From contig OZ022506.1 of the NCBI GenBank assembly GCA_963989385.1, forward strand, positions 62,073,434 to 62,137,433: a DNA stretch of 64,000 nt, in the 5' to 3' direction. The number at the start of each line of letters is the position of its first letter. Within the stretch, counting starts at the first letter, position 1. Under the pieces are notes generated by a model. That model saw only the letters and a program-made list of their open reading frames with translations. It was not told the origin of the DNA and did no database searches. This document shows positions 47,522-59,760 of the stretch, in pieces. The DNA comes from Ctena decussata (lineage: Eukaryota > Mollusca > Bivalvia > Lucinida > Lucinidae). The position numbers and the translations under genes are program-made.

Positions 47522-47771
47522 GCCGGGCCGGGTAGCGCAATCGGTAGGGCACCTGACTCGTAAGTCAGAGGTCCTGGGTTCGAATCCCGGTCTGGCCACA
47601 TACTTTCGTTTCTCCTTCCGCTGATTCAAGAAGGGCAGTTGTCAGTTACTGGCGAAAGTATGTGCACTTAGTACTGGTTAACCGCTTAGGAGGTCTAAGC
47701 CTGCCCTGGAATAGTGTGGTTAGGTTAACTGACCGTCCCGACATGACCTTAGTTGTTTACCGTTAACCGTT
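47522..47771 (+). mobile_element. tRNA-derived SINE, second + copy, with 10-bp TSD
   Basis: Nearly identical to the 45465 copy through the tRNA head and body, but ends in a CCGTTAACCGTT-type tail rather than CCAACCAACC. Target duplications AAGCGTTAAC lie at 47512-47521 and 47772-47781. It lies just after the LINE insertion. Confidence 0.9.
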
Positions 47772-47867
47772 AAGCGTTAACAGCGATATAGTCAAACCGC
47801 GAGGACGTTTTCTTAAGATGTTGCGATCGGAACCGTGATTATGTACAAATGCGGTACTTCTTTGAAA

Positions 47868-48350
47868 TTCTTAAAGTCTCCATAGTCCTATCAGCGGTAA
47901 AAACGCCTAAACTCAAATCATTGTAAAAAGCTGTTCAACCTTCACGTTTAGTAATAAAATGTGGGTTGGTGTGCATATATTGAGTCATATAACTGGCAAA
48001 AAGTAGAGAAAACAAGTTTTTGAAAAATAACATTTCGCTACACAAAATACAGTTTCCTGTTCTGGTTTCCCGTCTAGCAATGCTATATAAACATAGGCTG
48101 TATATTGATTGGGAATCCACATTGTACATTGTATTTTTACCATTTTTTGAAATCGAAAGTAGGTCATTTTAGTTGCCAACTAAAATGGCCCAAAAAAGTT
48201 TTCGAATCCCTTTTTTGAGAAACTGAATGATGTTTTATTATTTTAAAGCTGGCTAATCCCGGTCATTTACAATGACGAAACTATAGTGAGACGCTTGCAG
48301 CGATACCTCATGATGAAAATTTTCATGCTGATAGAGCAATGGGGCCTTTA
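47868..48350 (+). repeat. Dispersed repeat, copy 2
   Basis: Direct-orientation partner of 44275-44850, including the palindrome region near 48161 with one changed arm base. Confidence 0.7.
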
Positions 48351-48869
48351 AAACTATCTGTATGATTTTAAAATTAGCTGCGTATAAAAAATATAATATT
48401 TCTTGGGAAAATACGCATTTTCTTTGCAAAGGACAGGACCTACTATAGAACCAATATTTAACTGGTCTGGGCCTGCAGTTAGACGTGTTTTGCTATGGCG
48501 CGATTTGTTCTCGTCTGCGTATATTTCACTTAATTTCAACAATTGAAACTATGGAAAATAAAACTTCGCCGAAGCCACTGACTTTCTTCGAATCCGTTTC
48601 AAATACCGATGACGGACGAGGCAATACTACTGTTAGCGAGCTGGTAATAAAAATCTTATAAGTTCTTGGTTCATTGAAATTAATATAAAAACATTTAATG
48701 CGTCGGAACAGTTGTGAAAGTTTGGGTAAGTAGGTATATGTGGCAGGAAATAACCTCGACATCATCACATTCTTTTGGCAACGTAAATGTCCTTGCTAGT
48801 TTTCTCTTTGATCGATACATCAAACATACTATTGATCGGTAAATTTCCTATGTACTGTTATTCTACGCA

Positions 48870-49205
48870 AAAAAACAACAAACAAACAAAACAAAAAAAA
48901 CAACAACAAACAAACTAGAAATATAGTCAGGCAGACGTAAGGCGTAACTGGGAGCAGATATCAAACAACCGACTCCCCCCCCCACCCGCCACACACACAA
49001 AAAAAAGAAAAAAATAAAGTAGAAATTAAACAAACAAAACAAAAATCACAGTCAGGGAGGCGTAAGGCGATCGTGGTGGGGGGGGGGGGGGGGGGGGGGG
49101 TGAAAGACAGAAAATATCAAAGAACCGCCGACTATTAGGATATGACACTTCCTAGGATATATGACACTTCCTTACTTTCTCCCCCCCCCCCTACCCCCCT
49201 CCCCT
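48870..49205. repeat. Low-complexity block with 23-G run
   Basis: CAAA-rich tracts, C runs at about 48975 and 49180-49200, and an uninterrupted G run at 49078-49100. 'gtcagg(c/g)ag(a/g)cgtaaggcg' occurs twice, so the block is a small imperfect duplication. Confidence 0.8.
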
Positions 49206-50103
49206 CCGATGCAATTTGTAATTAAAAAGCGTTTCTGCAGTGGAGCTATAAGATAAAGTTTTCCGACCACTCGGACAGGGGATGCTCATTTTGATACAAA
49301 CAACACTGGATACCGGAATAACAACACATGTTTCATGTTTAACAAGATTCAAATATGTCTGTAAGGCGCAAACAGCCCTCGTATAAATATTCTGTTATCG
49401 TTTAAGCCCAGAAGTTAGTCGCGTAGCTTGGGTTATCTGGAGTGCGCCTGTCTTTGCAATTCTGGTACTGGATTTTATCATTTGACATATGGCGTCATCA
49501 CGTGACCTCCACGAGCTCATTTACATATCCTGTCAACATGTCCGTTGATACGCAATTTCTTTTCACCCCTCTTGAGGAAAATGTTTCAAGGCCAGCCCAA
49601 TGTCTCTTAGAAAAGGTAAAACTGGTGGCAGTCATGATCCACAATGGCCAAAGAACACAACCGCTAATGTTTTTTCCTAAGTGATTAAAAAATAATGATT
49701 TTATCTGTGTATAGAAATTCCCCGGTAGCATTTACCGGTAAAAACCCAGCAGTAGCGGAATAGGTGAGGCCTGGGCCGTGGAAATTGAAACTTGTTTCTG
49801 GGCATTTTCCGGCCCAGAGCTGGGCTATGTCATGGTGTTGAATTCAGTGGTGATTCAACGTTGTGTGCCCAGTGGGATAATTGCTGCATTTCAGTATTCT
49901 GTTATCTCACTGTGTTGTGTGTAAATATGTAACAGCATCAAATAATTGTTAGCCGAATTGCTTACTATCAGTAATGATAATGATAAAAATAAAAATAAAT
50001 AAAACTAAATAATACTTCTTTGAAATATATACACCATACTTTCAAAATTATACAATTTAGCATCTGAAAATTGTTACGAAGGAAATACTCTTTAGGCCAA
50101 GAT

Positions 50104-50350
50104 AGATGTGGTTGGTTGGTTGGTTGTTTTGGGTTTAACGGTCCTTTGAGACAGTATTTGAGTCTAATAGCGCCGTCTCCCAAAGAGAGGGAGAAAGAAG
50201 GGAGAAATGATAGACGAGGAAAAATGTACAAACAACCCCCACCCGCACCTACTGCAAGCACAGTAGGCCCTTGTCCCACTAGTATCCAAATCAGTAGAAC
50301 GCCCCGGCACTGGAAGTTATACCCAGCATGATCGCACCACCCAACCACCC
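50104..50350 (+). repeat. TTGGTTGG-headed short interspersed repeat, copy 1
   Basis: (TTGG)n, then GGGTTTAACGGTCCTTTGAG, then 'cgtctccc(a)aagagaggga', 'cccacccgcacctac', 'ccccggcactggaa' and 'cagcatgatcgc'. Related copies lie at 54106 and 55391, all in the same orientation. Its length suits a SINE, but no tRNA-like head was seen. Confidence 0.7.
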
Positions 50351-50354
50351 CTAA

Positions 50355-53300
50355 AATATTTGAACTCGCGGAGATTGTAAATTTTACTCAAATTTAAAAG
50401 AATTAATTTGCACAAAAGTCGGGATACTGTTCACAAATCAGAAAAATGCTTTTTTTCCTGCCTAATTTTCATAACGATGTTTCCCAGGAGGCTCTGAGGG
50501 TTCATCTCTTGGCACCGAGTCTGTTCATGTCCTTTATATGACCACATCATATACAAAAGCCAAAACCAATATTTTATCGTAACGATATAAACAATTTGCA
50601 TTTCGGGTTGACGATATTTTGTTTTATTAAAACAGAAATTTTTTCAAAACTTTGACAGTTGATTTCGAACAATAACTTATTGTTAAATGAATAATCGATA
50701 ATCTGGGCTTGCACTGTTTGCCTTTGTCCCATTTATGGATGGATACAACTTGTGCTATCAATTTTCAAAAATTTACAAACTGACCTGTTCTCTTCTTTCA
50801 CTCAGTAGCTCGAAAAGGGTCAACAGATACGAAAGAATGATCCGATAGACTGATCTGGGTATTTACTGTTTCACTGGCACAATATGTTTCGGCCAGGCTA
50901 TGGCATTTTCTCCAAATTTCAGACAGGCTTTTACTGCTCCATGTTTTCATAATTGATGAGCCTTCAAATTCTGTCGCTATTAACAGTGGCTAAAAACCAA
51001 TTTTAATTATTACTGACATGTTTATGGCTTTATTCTTGAAGGAATCTAGGACTAAGATTAACGACCGAGGCCATTTCAGACCTTTCATATTTATTTTCAT
51101 CTGATTGGCCACAGAGATCAAAGTATACTGACGGCCAATTGAATTCTCGAGGGCCATAAAGCATTATTTGTCTGTAACAAATTTCGACTTCCCTGAGTGG
51201 TTTTAGCATCTAAAGCATTGACCAATTGGCCCACAGTATTTGTGAGAAGCTAAGAACTGTTAATTTATTTTATCATTTCTATTTTTTTATACATACATAT
51301 ATACTGAAGAACAAAAAAAAAGAAAGAAAGAGAAACGTTATATACATTAACGCTAAAATTTCATGGGATGCAAAGAATCTAAAATAAACTTAAAACTGTC
51401 TGTCTGTTTTGTTATCTGAATCTGTTGGTATTTGTAAAGAACTCCTGGCAAGGTTTTAGCCGTGATTATTTTTTTATTTTATTTTTTTTTTTCGATCGAA
51501 ATGTTAAGATTTACATATATTTGTCACCATTATTCTATTTTTTTGTAAACCTAAAAATGCTAGTTACATTTATTGAAATTAGTATAGATATAATATCAAA
51601 ACGTTTGCAGTATGACTTGTAGTGATAAACTCTATGACTTGTAGTGATAAACTCTATAACAATATGTAAATAAATTCATGCATATCCATTTCTTCGTTCA
51701 TTGCTTCGTACATAATATGCATTGTGATTACATTGATACTTTCAATCGAATGCTGCGTTGCACAAAAAGCTGTGTATCTTAATTAATACGTGAAACATTT
51801 CTTACAATTGAAAAACATAAACATTTCTACAATCGTATATGTACATTATTTCTTTGCGGATGTATACTTTATAGGCGGTAAAGCCACATTTCGGCATGTG
51901 ATACCTTCGCCCGATGTCTCCGTAATTGGCAGTTACATTTTTCATGTATACTTTTCGGCCAGATTATTGTATTCCCACCTCGCTACTATCTGGTTTGTTT
52001 TGTACTGGTAGTTTATCCTTTGCATCCTAACAGAAAACGGATTAACGTTGACGTCATTTGAATCAGTAACGCTTCACAGAAACTCCCTTATTCTAATCTG
52101 AAGGAAGCAAAGAAAAACATTCCATTTAAACCAGCGAAAATAATCAACCGTCAGTAGGTAAGCAAATATGCAATGCTACTCATGTCTAACAAAGCGTATG
52201 CGACATCGTCTTTCATCTTATCTAAGTAACGTCATAAAATACGTCATTTCTAATTGTTACATGATGGCTCTAAAATGATTGTTATTCCAAATTCTAAAAA
52301 CTATTATCTATAAATATTTCAAGCTTTTGAAGCAGACAATTAAGGTTTATGTTAGTGAGTTTTTCCCGAATTCTGGCATGGTTACAAATATCGCCACTTT
52401 TAGCGGCGTGGAGTCGGGCGTGTCAGGGCTGGTCTTGAAAGGGTCTGTTTGTATTCGAGTGCTATGGGTATGATAGGTATTACGTAATAAAAAATACTTT
52501 GTAAACTAAATTCCTAAGGCATATTGCTTATGTTCGGCCTTTCTCTCGCCTGCAACTAGCAGAAACGAACCATAGTTATCACTTTGCTGGTGTCGTCGAC
52601 GGCGGCATAAACTTTGCGTCGCGTTTTCTGGTTTGGCTGCAATTTGTGACAAATTGATTGCGCTCCAGGCGAGACACAGTTTTCCCCAGACATCGTCTTC
52701 CTTTTAATGTCCCCAGCTTCGTTTTGGCTCAGCTGCCTATACATCCGTAAATAATATTACTCTCTTGCAAAAATCGTAACTGCTGGGGCATTGATATTTC
52801 ATTAAAAAACTAGTGGTCACGTAAATTTTCATGTCTATCGGCCTTGCACTTACAGTGTTAACCTCATTTTCTTGAAAATAATATTTGATTGTTTGTTCCC
52901 AAATATCCTAGGAAAACCACTGATGCTAGGATGAATATATTGTAGATAGACCTTGAAAAAAATGGACCCATGTTTTATTTTTCTTTTCTGTCGGCCTTAT
53001 ACGTCTCCCCGTGCATCATCATAGTGCAGATTATTTTTTTCTGGTCCTTTGGGAATATTGAGTTCATATTAAGTCATTTTGAAACTAGAGTTCTGCTTCA
53101 GCCAGTGCCAGGCCAGTGTTGCATATTGCATTCCTGGTCTTGAAAGATTCAGTTAAACCGAGTCTGCTATTTTCATTTCTTTGGTGTATTCCTTGCTCCC
53201 AAAGGATCTAACAATTCAGAACTTAAATATTTACTTTTAAATATGTATCTTATATGAAAAATCTTTGATTGCTGCTTCCCACAGCCCGAATAATAGTTAG

Positions 53301-53370
53301 TTTGCAAAGGCCATAGAAACTGTGAAAATGTCATGTATTGTAAGTTTGGCCAGATAACTATGGTACACGG
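50355..53370. other. Unannotated interior of giant element
   Basis: AT-rich, no recognised gene. A moderately GC-richer antisense frame at 52556-52744 (62 codons) reads without low-complexity bias but matches no family I know. Confidence 0.4.
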
Positions 53371-53374
53371 TAAA

Positions 53375-53676
53375 ATATCCGTCGATTTTAACGGAAGAAT
53401 ACCTGGCAACCAGCTGCCAGACCTTTACCCGTTATTTTACGGGCGCCTGTAAACAGGCGCAGGAATCATCGCGCAGAGCAGAGTATAATAAGACAGGTAT
53501 TGTTTTGGTCATATAGCTCTTCGACACTATCAAAGTATTCTCGAGTACAATCAGTTTACGTAACTCTACTATATCGTGATTTCAAAAAAATGTTCTACAG
53601 ACAGGTGCCCGTTAAAATAACGGGAATGGACTGACAGCTGGTTGTCAGGTATTCAACCGTAAAATCTACGGAAATT
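53375..53676. mobile_element. Foldback MITE, ~300 bp
   Basis: The left arm (CGATTTTAACGGAAGAATAC, then CTGGCAACCAGCTGCCAG) mirrors the right arm (CTGACAGCTGGTTGTCAG, then GTATTCAACCGTAAAATC). Inner arms CCCGTTATTTTACGGGCGCC / GCCCGTTAAAATAACGGG also pair. Confidence 0.75.
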
Positions 53677-54105
53677 ATTTAACATATACAGTTTTCCAAA
53701 AAGACGATCCGACATGATTCTGTGTCCAAAATAAGTCAATAAAATTCTGTACTTTCTTGGACCCTGAAATTAACGCCCAAAATTTTTTTTTTAACATGTC
53801 AGGTTTCCGATTACTGGGTGTTTATCTGAAGAAGACCCGTAAGTTAAAAAAAATCAAACTAAAGGATCATTTCAGATATTGGGCCTTTATGGCCGTTCTT
53901 TCTATTGCATATCTTTACAGTTGATTCACTAAGTGCGAAAAATTCAATCCTTTGTTGCAGTTAATTGTAGTATGCAAACCTCTGTCACAAACACGCAAGG
54001 CATGCAGACTCTAAGTTTTATTGCTTGCCTGTTTTTTAAATGCATTAATGAGGGAATACAGTGAAACACGCAGCCACTCCCCATAGCATGCCTGCATAAT
54101 GAGTG

Positions 54106-54340
54106 CTTGGTTGGTTGGTTGTCTTGGATTTAACGACCCTTTGAGACAGTATTTCAGTCTATATCAGGCTGTCTCCTAAAGAGAGGGAGATAGGCGAGAG
54201 AAAAATGTCCAATCATTCCACATCCGCACCTACAGCAAACACAGTAAGACCATGCACTACTTTTATCCAAATAAGTAGGACGCCCCGGCACTGGAAATTA
54301 TACCCAGCACCATCGCCCGACCCGACCATCCTCTAATGCA
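54106..54340 (+). repeat. TTGGTTGG-headed short interspersed repeat, copy 2
   Basis: Same family as 50104: 'ggatttaacgaccctttgag', 'ctaaagagagggaga', 'ccgcacctacagcaa', 'cgccccggcactggaa'. Confidence 0.7.
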
Positions 54341-55390
54341 TCACTTGTGATAGTTAAACTATATAGATAATGCTATGATGCAATAAGCAATTATATAAAG
54401 TATATATTAAGGTAATACCATATGTCTATACTTTTATTTTATACTTCCTACACAAAACATATATTAAAGAAAGAGTAAGATACTGCAAGAGCTATCCTTC
54501 CTATGCATGTGGAATTCCAGACATCTTACAATCTTTCATAATGTAAACGCTTAACTTTTAGAATCTTTTTTCTATTGTCGTTAAATTTATTATGCTATAT
54601 CTATTTCAGTGACTGGTAATAATATTAATTTTCATTAGTTCTTCACTGATATAAACTGCTTCGAAAGGAAAATTTATTTTTCCTATAGTATGTCACGATT
54701 GTTACATTTTCTGTCATCTCGTAAATAGTGACAACAAATTATATTTTAGTCCGCCCATTGTCCGTCTAAAGTCTTCGAGAAGCTTAAACATTTGCGAAAT
54801 TAACCGAACAGCAGTTTGTCTAAATGATTTTGATAATGAACACTATGACTACTGAATTTCAGCTCATGAAGGTTATGCTAACTGGCATGCCATCCTTGTT
54901 AAACTTAAATACCCTTAACTCTTAACTTAAATATGTTTATTAAGGTGGTGATTATCACTGATTTGGGGCAAAGACATAAATCTGCATAAAATGCTGAAAA
55001 TACAACAGATCTTCCCAAACCTTAGCCCTCTTTATGTTAATTCTCACAATTCAGAAAACCCAAAATGCAGGACTTGTTGAAGTTAAAAAGAATTTATATA
55101 AGAAAAGACCAAAGGGTAATATTGTGCGCAAAAATCTAAAAAATGACCATCATTATTCAAAATGAAAGTAGGTCTGAACATAAATTAATGCATTATGAAG
55201 AGCATCCTAGCAATTATTTTTTCCATTTTTTTGCACATTATCAGGCTGTGCAGATAAATAAAGATGTAGCCTGTGTCCAAATATTTGTCTAAAATACACA
55301 GTAGAGTCTATTTTCAAGGTTGAATAATTTCAATAACACACCTGTCTTGGTCATTGTAATGTATATTTATACTGTGAGTATGACACAGGT

Positions 55391-55578
55391 ATTGGTTTGG
55401 TTGGTTTGGGTTTAACGGCCCTTTGAGATAGTATTTCAGTCTATATCGGACCGTCTCCCGAAGAGAGGGAGAAAGACAGAAATGATAGATGAGAGAAAAA
55501 AAATGTCCAAACTACCCCACCCGCACCAACTGTAAGCACAGTTGGCCTTTGCCCTTCTGTCATCCGAATCAGTAGGAA
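55391..55578 (+). repeat. TTGGTTGG-headed short interspersed repeat, copy 3 (3'-shortened)
   Basis: Same family: 'gggtttaacggccctttgag', 'cgaagagagggaga', 'ccacccgcacca', 'aatcagtagga'; it lacks the final CCCCGGCACTGG segment. Confidence 0.65.
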
Positions 55579-55633
55579 TGATACAGGTATAACTGCCCTA
55601 CCTGTATTTAATGATTTCAACCATTATACATGT

Positions 55634-57987
55634 GGGCATGTTCAAAAAAAATGTGACCAAAGCATTCCAGAGCATTTAAAAGAAAACAGGGCTATATTAG
55701 TACATTATTTTTGTTGCTGAAGCTGTATCATGGGGCCTTGAAGATACCTGCCAAATTTCATTGAAATTCTTTGAGTAATGAAAAAGTTATGGTCAAAAAT
55801 ATAGCCAAAAAACTCAGGAGTGTAACGCTTTTTGTGTGACATTTTTTTGATTACTGAATTTTCCAGCATGCATTTTACAAAACTGTGCTCGTTACCATAC
55901 CTATTAGCCATCTTTTTGACTTTCCAGACCTTTGGGCTGCATGAAAATGTAAGATTAATGTCTTTTTATCATCACCCATGGAATTAGTATTCCTAAACTC
56001 AGCAGCACTATGCTGAATTTCTGGTGCACCAAAAAAGAAGAGATTCCCATCTAAATGGATGTCATTTTTGTATTTGATGCTTTGGATCTCTATAACATGG
56101 TCTGAAATATTGAATAAAGATGGTGTATCGTATTGCAAATTTTCCAGTTGCTTTACCGGCGTCCATCTCAGAATGCAAACAACTTCTTCTCAAGTACCCC
56201 TTGAACTCAGGAGTGTAACATTTGACATTTGGAACCCCATAGCTTTTTCCAGGGGTAGCTTTAGTAAACTTTCATGCCATGTATGAAAAGTCTTTCACCC
56301 ATCATGGTAATGGGTACACAGGCAGTCTTCATCTTGGCTTTTATTTTCTTCATATGTACCATTTGAGCCACTCAGGAGTGTAACACTTTTTTTAATAAAG
56401 ACAAAAATAGCTTATTTCTCTACCACAAGCAGTATTATTTTCATTTATTATGCACATTAATGAAGATCAAGCCCCCCTCAAGCAATTTTGGAACATATAG
56501 TTAACTTCTTAATGTAAATAAAGCTGCACTGCCATGAAATCGACCAAAAGTTGAAGATTTTGAGATTCCATTCTCTTCATATCGATCACTATGAGGCATT
56601 CTAAATTATAACCATAAATGGCTATCAAGTGTTTTGTGAGAAATAATTAGATAAGAATGACCAAGATCATGATATTTTGTGACAAAATCTGGGTTTTGCC
56701 ATGACATGTATTGTGCAAGGTGTTACACTCCTGAGCATTTTAAGTTTAATGCCATTTTGGACACTTTTTCTTCCCCTACATCAACATGTTTGGATTAATT
56801 CATACTAAATATCTGTTTCCAACATCTGAAAATGTTTTTTGATGCAGTGCCATCTGTTCTGATAAGATTTTGAGGTTAATGATATTTTAGAAAAGGACAT
56901 TTTCTACTGATCTATAATGCGACCATCAACTTCTGAAACCGATATGGAACATCACTTCTGTAATGTCTTTGGTAAACAGGTAATGACAGTCAGGTAAAGA
57001 AAACTGTTCAATTACAAAAGAAAGAGTGAAAAAGAAATTAATAAAATTCAGTATCTGTTTGAATTGTTTTCATTTAGACAGCCGAATAGCAAATATATTG
57101 TGGCACACCCAAGCATGGATAAAGGGATATTGCATTTGGTTTTTGCTAAAGCAATGAGTGCAAGATGCTATTAAAGAGAAGACAACAAAATAATGAAATT
57201 TTAAGACAGACTATTTTACTTTTTTACAGTACAACAAATGGCTGTAAAGTGTTACACTCCTGAGCATCAGAACAAGTTTGCTTGTTAAAGAGGCCGATAA
57301 ATTTGGAAAAAAAAATTATGTTAACAACATGCAGTTGGTGTCATTTTATTACATGGAGTGCTTAATCATTGACTTAAAGCTCTTGTAATGCAAATTAGAG
57401 CAGTTTGGAAATAATGCTCAGGAGTGTAACACATTCCTTGAAACTTTTTGCACATTTTTGACATGGCATCACCACTACCTATATCTTTTTATATGAACAA
57501 TCATTTTCTAGAACAGTTCTCTACTCATATGCCATCATTCCAATGCACATTTTATTAGGGTACAGTCAAGTAAATAAAAGATATGAAAGTTTTTAGAACT
57601 CTACATCTAAAAAAGTCTGTCAAAATGAAGTTAAAATTTCAGTTTTTATATCATTCAGCAGTTTCTGACAGAAAACAGCACTTATTTACATAGTTTGGAA
57701 GTGTCCTGCATCAAATAATAGAAACTTAAAGTTATAGGATCATGATTTTAGCTTCCAAAGCTTTCATAAAATTTGGTCTTTTTAACAGATTTTGGGTGTA
57801 AATTTCTTCACAAAAATTGTCATTAAATTTTTATTAGTATCCACGATAATGCTATTATTAAAATTTATACAGTTTTGTAAACTTGAAGCACTGTAGAAAA
57901 GCCTGGAATAAAACTTAAAACTATGGCAGAGTGTTTATTTTTGACCCCCAATGTCACACTTTGGTCACATTTTTTTTGAACATGCCC
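55634..57987. mobile_element. TIR element, 2.35 kb, with six CTCAGGAGTGTAACAC motifs
   Basis: Perfect 29-base TIRs (GGGCATGTTCAAAAAAAATG..., 55634-55662 and 57959-57987). ATGT abuts both ends and may be a 4-base target duplication. The motif CTCAGGAGTGTAAC(A/G)C, or its complement, occurs at 55813, 56206, 56371, 56720(-), 57249(-) and 57418. Frames inside are short and unrecognised. Confidence 0.75.
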
Positions 57988-58351
57988 ATGTACTATATAC
58001 ATGGTCAGACATTTGAGAAAAAGTTACTGTTTTTACCTGGTCTAGCTTACAAAAATTATTTGAGACAGAGCTGGAACAAATAATTGCTAGGACGTTCTTT
58101 TTAATGCACTAAAGTACCTTCAGAGCTAAGTACAATTTCAACAATGAATTTAAGTTTTTAGATTTCTGCGCAGAAAATTACCCTTTGATTTTTCTATGTA
58201 AAACACTTTTTTAAACAGCTTGTCCCTCTGTTTTGTATTCTACACTGTAGAGAACAACAAAAGTAAGAAACCTGCTAATTTTCGGGGAGATATGTTAAAT
58301 TTTTTATGGTTTTATTCAGATTTTTGTATATACCAAAAATCACCACCTTAA

Positions 58352-59170
58352 AAAAGAAACAGTCCCGCCATTGGCATTGCAACTTGAGACAAGTAAGTCG
58401 AATCAAAAGAAATGTAGTTAATACTGTAAGACACTGAAAATTACAAAGCGCTGTCGGCTATTACTTTAGGATTAAATATTATGCACAGCTGAAAGGTCTA
58501 AAAAATATAAAACACCAAGTATCGTTTTTTACAAAATTGTATATTTTGTTATTTCAGATTGCACGACAGAACGACGAAAGGAAACAACAGTGCCAGGATT
58601 CTGAATTAATGCACCCGAACTCCACAAATATGCTATGGAATCTAGGATGCAGCTATGAATTTTAAGGACACATTCTAACAAATTCTGTAGAGAAATCTAG
58701 GCACAAATAGTAAGGATGAGATTGTAAAAAAAGGAGAGTTTTCTTCTAGCAATGTCAAAAGAGAATGGTTTAAATCGAGCTACCGTTATGACTACCAAAG
58801 TATGTCTTATGCAGAAGAAATCATTTTGTTATTACTGCATTTACTGATAATCCTAAGTTATTTACAATGCACTCATTGTATATTCCTATTATAAGTCACT
58901 ATATTCATGCCAAACAACTCCTGACAAAGAACTCATACAGAAAAGAAACTGTAGTGTGAGAATAATTTTTATTAGAGTATCCATTCAGTTTGTAATTGAC
59001 TATCAAAACTATAACAAGAATAATTTATCGTACAACAGTCATGTCGGTGTTATGCGTCTGTGCTTCGATACAGTCATGTTGATGACAGTTGTTGGCAAAA
59101 AGCATTGAGGTAGCTAAATTTTGATAAAACTGCTATGATAACCGATGCGAATTTTCAACAAATGATTTGT
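58352..59170. other. Unannotated interior of giant element
   Basis: AT-rich, nothing recognised. Confidence 0.5.
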
Positions 59171-59178
59171 AAGGTGAT

Positions 59179-59722
59179 TTATCCAAATTTTGGATAAGAC
59201 TTACGGCTGTTCATTGGTACAGAGTATTTCAAGGCAGGAATATCATTTCTCCTAGCCAGTTTGATTTTATCCAAATTTTGGATAAAATGAATACATTACT
59301 GAATAATTGGTGTATTGCTTTCCTTGCACAATAATTAATCCAAATTTTGGATAAAATTTTAGGTTCTGCGTTTGGGTGCAGTGTAGGTCAAGACAGGGTG
59401 TTTCTTTGTCCCTGCTGGTTTGATTTTTATCCAAAATTTGGATAACGGCAAGCTATAGCAATAGTCTAGTGAGAAATCAATATAATCAATGAAAGTATAG
59501 GTGGTGTCTCTTCTGCAAAGTTTTATCCAAATTTTGGATAAAGCTTTCCCGGCTTTCACAGTTGATTTTCGAACAAGGATTTCATTCACGTAAAGTGTCG
59601 GTGTTTGGACACAATTAACTTTATGCCATATAGCATGTAGTTTTATCCAAATTTTGGATAAAAATTCTATGTTAATGATCGCCCATTTTATCAGAAGTTT
59701 TGTTTATCCGAATTTTGGATAA
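59179..59722 (-). repeat. Right subterminal array (inverted motif)
   Basis: Copies begin at 59179, 59267, 59336, 59427, 59523, 59643 and 59704. Six of the seven have the AAATTTT centre, that is, the reverse complement of the left-array motif; 59427 is the exception. Spacers match the left array in inverted order (e.g. AGACAGGGTGTTTCTTTGTC against the left 'acaccctgtctt'). Confidence 0.85.
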
Positions 59723-59760
59723 CACTTCTATGATAAAATCTGTGTCCGAACATGTTTATT

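Larger units (their letters stand above)
45223..49875. mobile_element. Possible TIR element, 4.65 kb, with CACAACGTTGAATCA ends
   Basis: The left end CCAGCAGGCACAACGTTG... and the right end ...CAACGTTGTGTGCCCAGTGG are inverted repeats. Similarity extends about 100 bases inward ('gtcatgg', 'ccagct', 'agaaac(g)aagtttc'). No target-site duplication was identified. Its interior holds two SINEs, the RTE fragment and a dispersed repeat. Two unrelated single ends are an alternative. Confidence 0.5.
54944..58347. mobile_element. TTAA-flanked TIR element, 3.4 kb, with nested insertions
   Basis: The ends GGTGGTGATT... and ...AATCACCACC are directly flanked by TTAA (54940-54943 and 58348-58351). The terminal ~280 bases at each end are diverged inverted copies: 'aaataattgctagga', 'tttttagattt(c/t)(t)tgcgca' and 'ttaccctttg' occur in mirrored order. 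A SINE-like repeat (55391) and another TIR element (55634-57987) are nested inside. No transposase was found. An unrelated copy of one end is at 18796. Confidence 0.7.
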
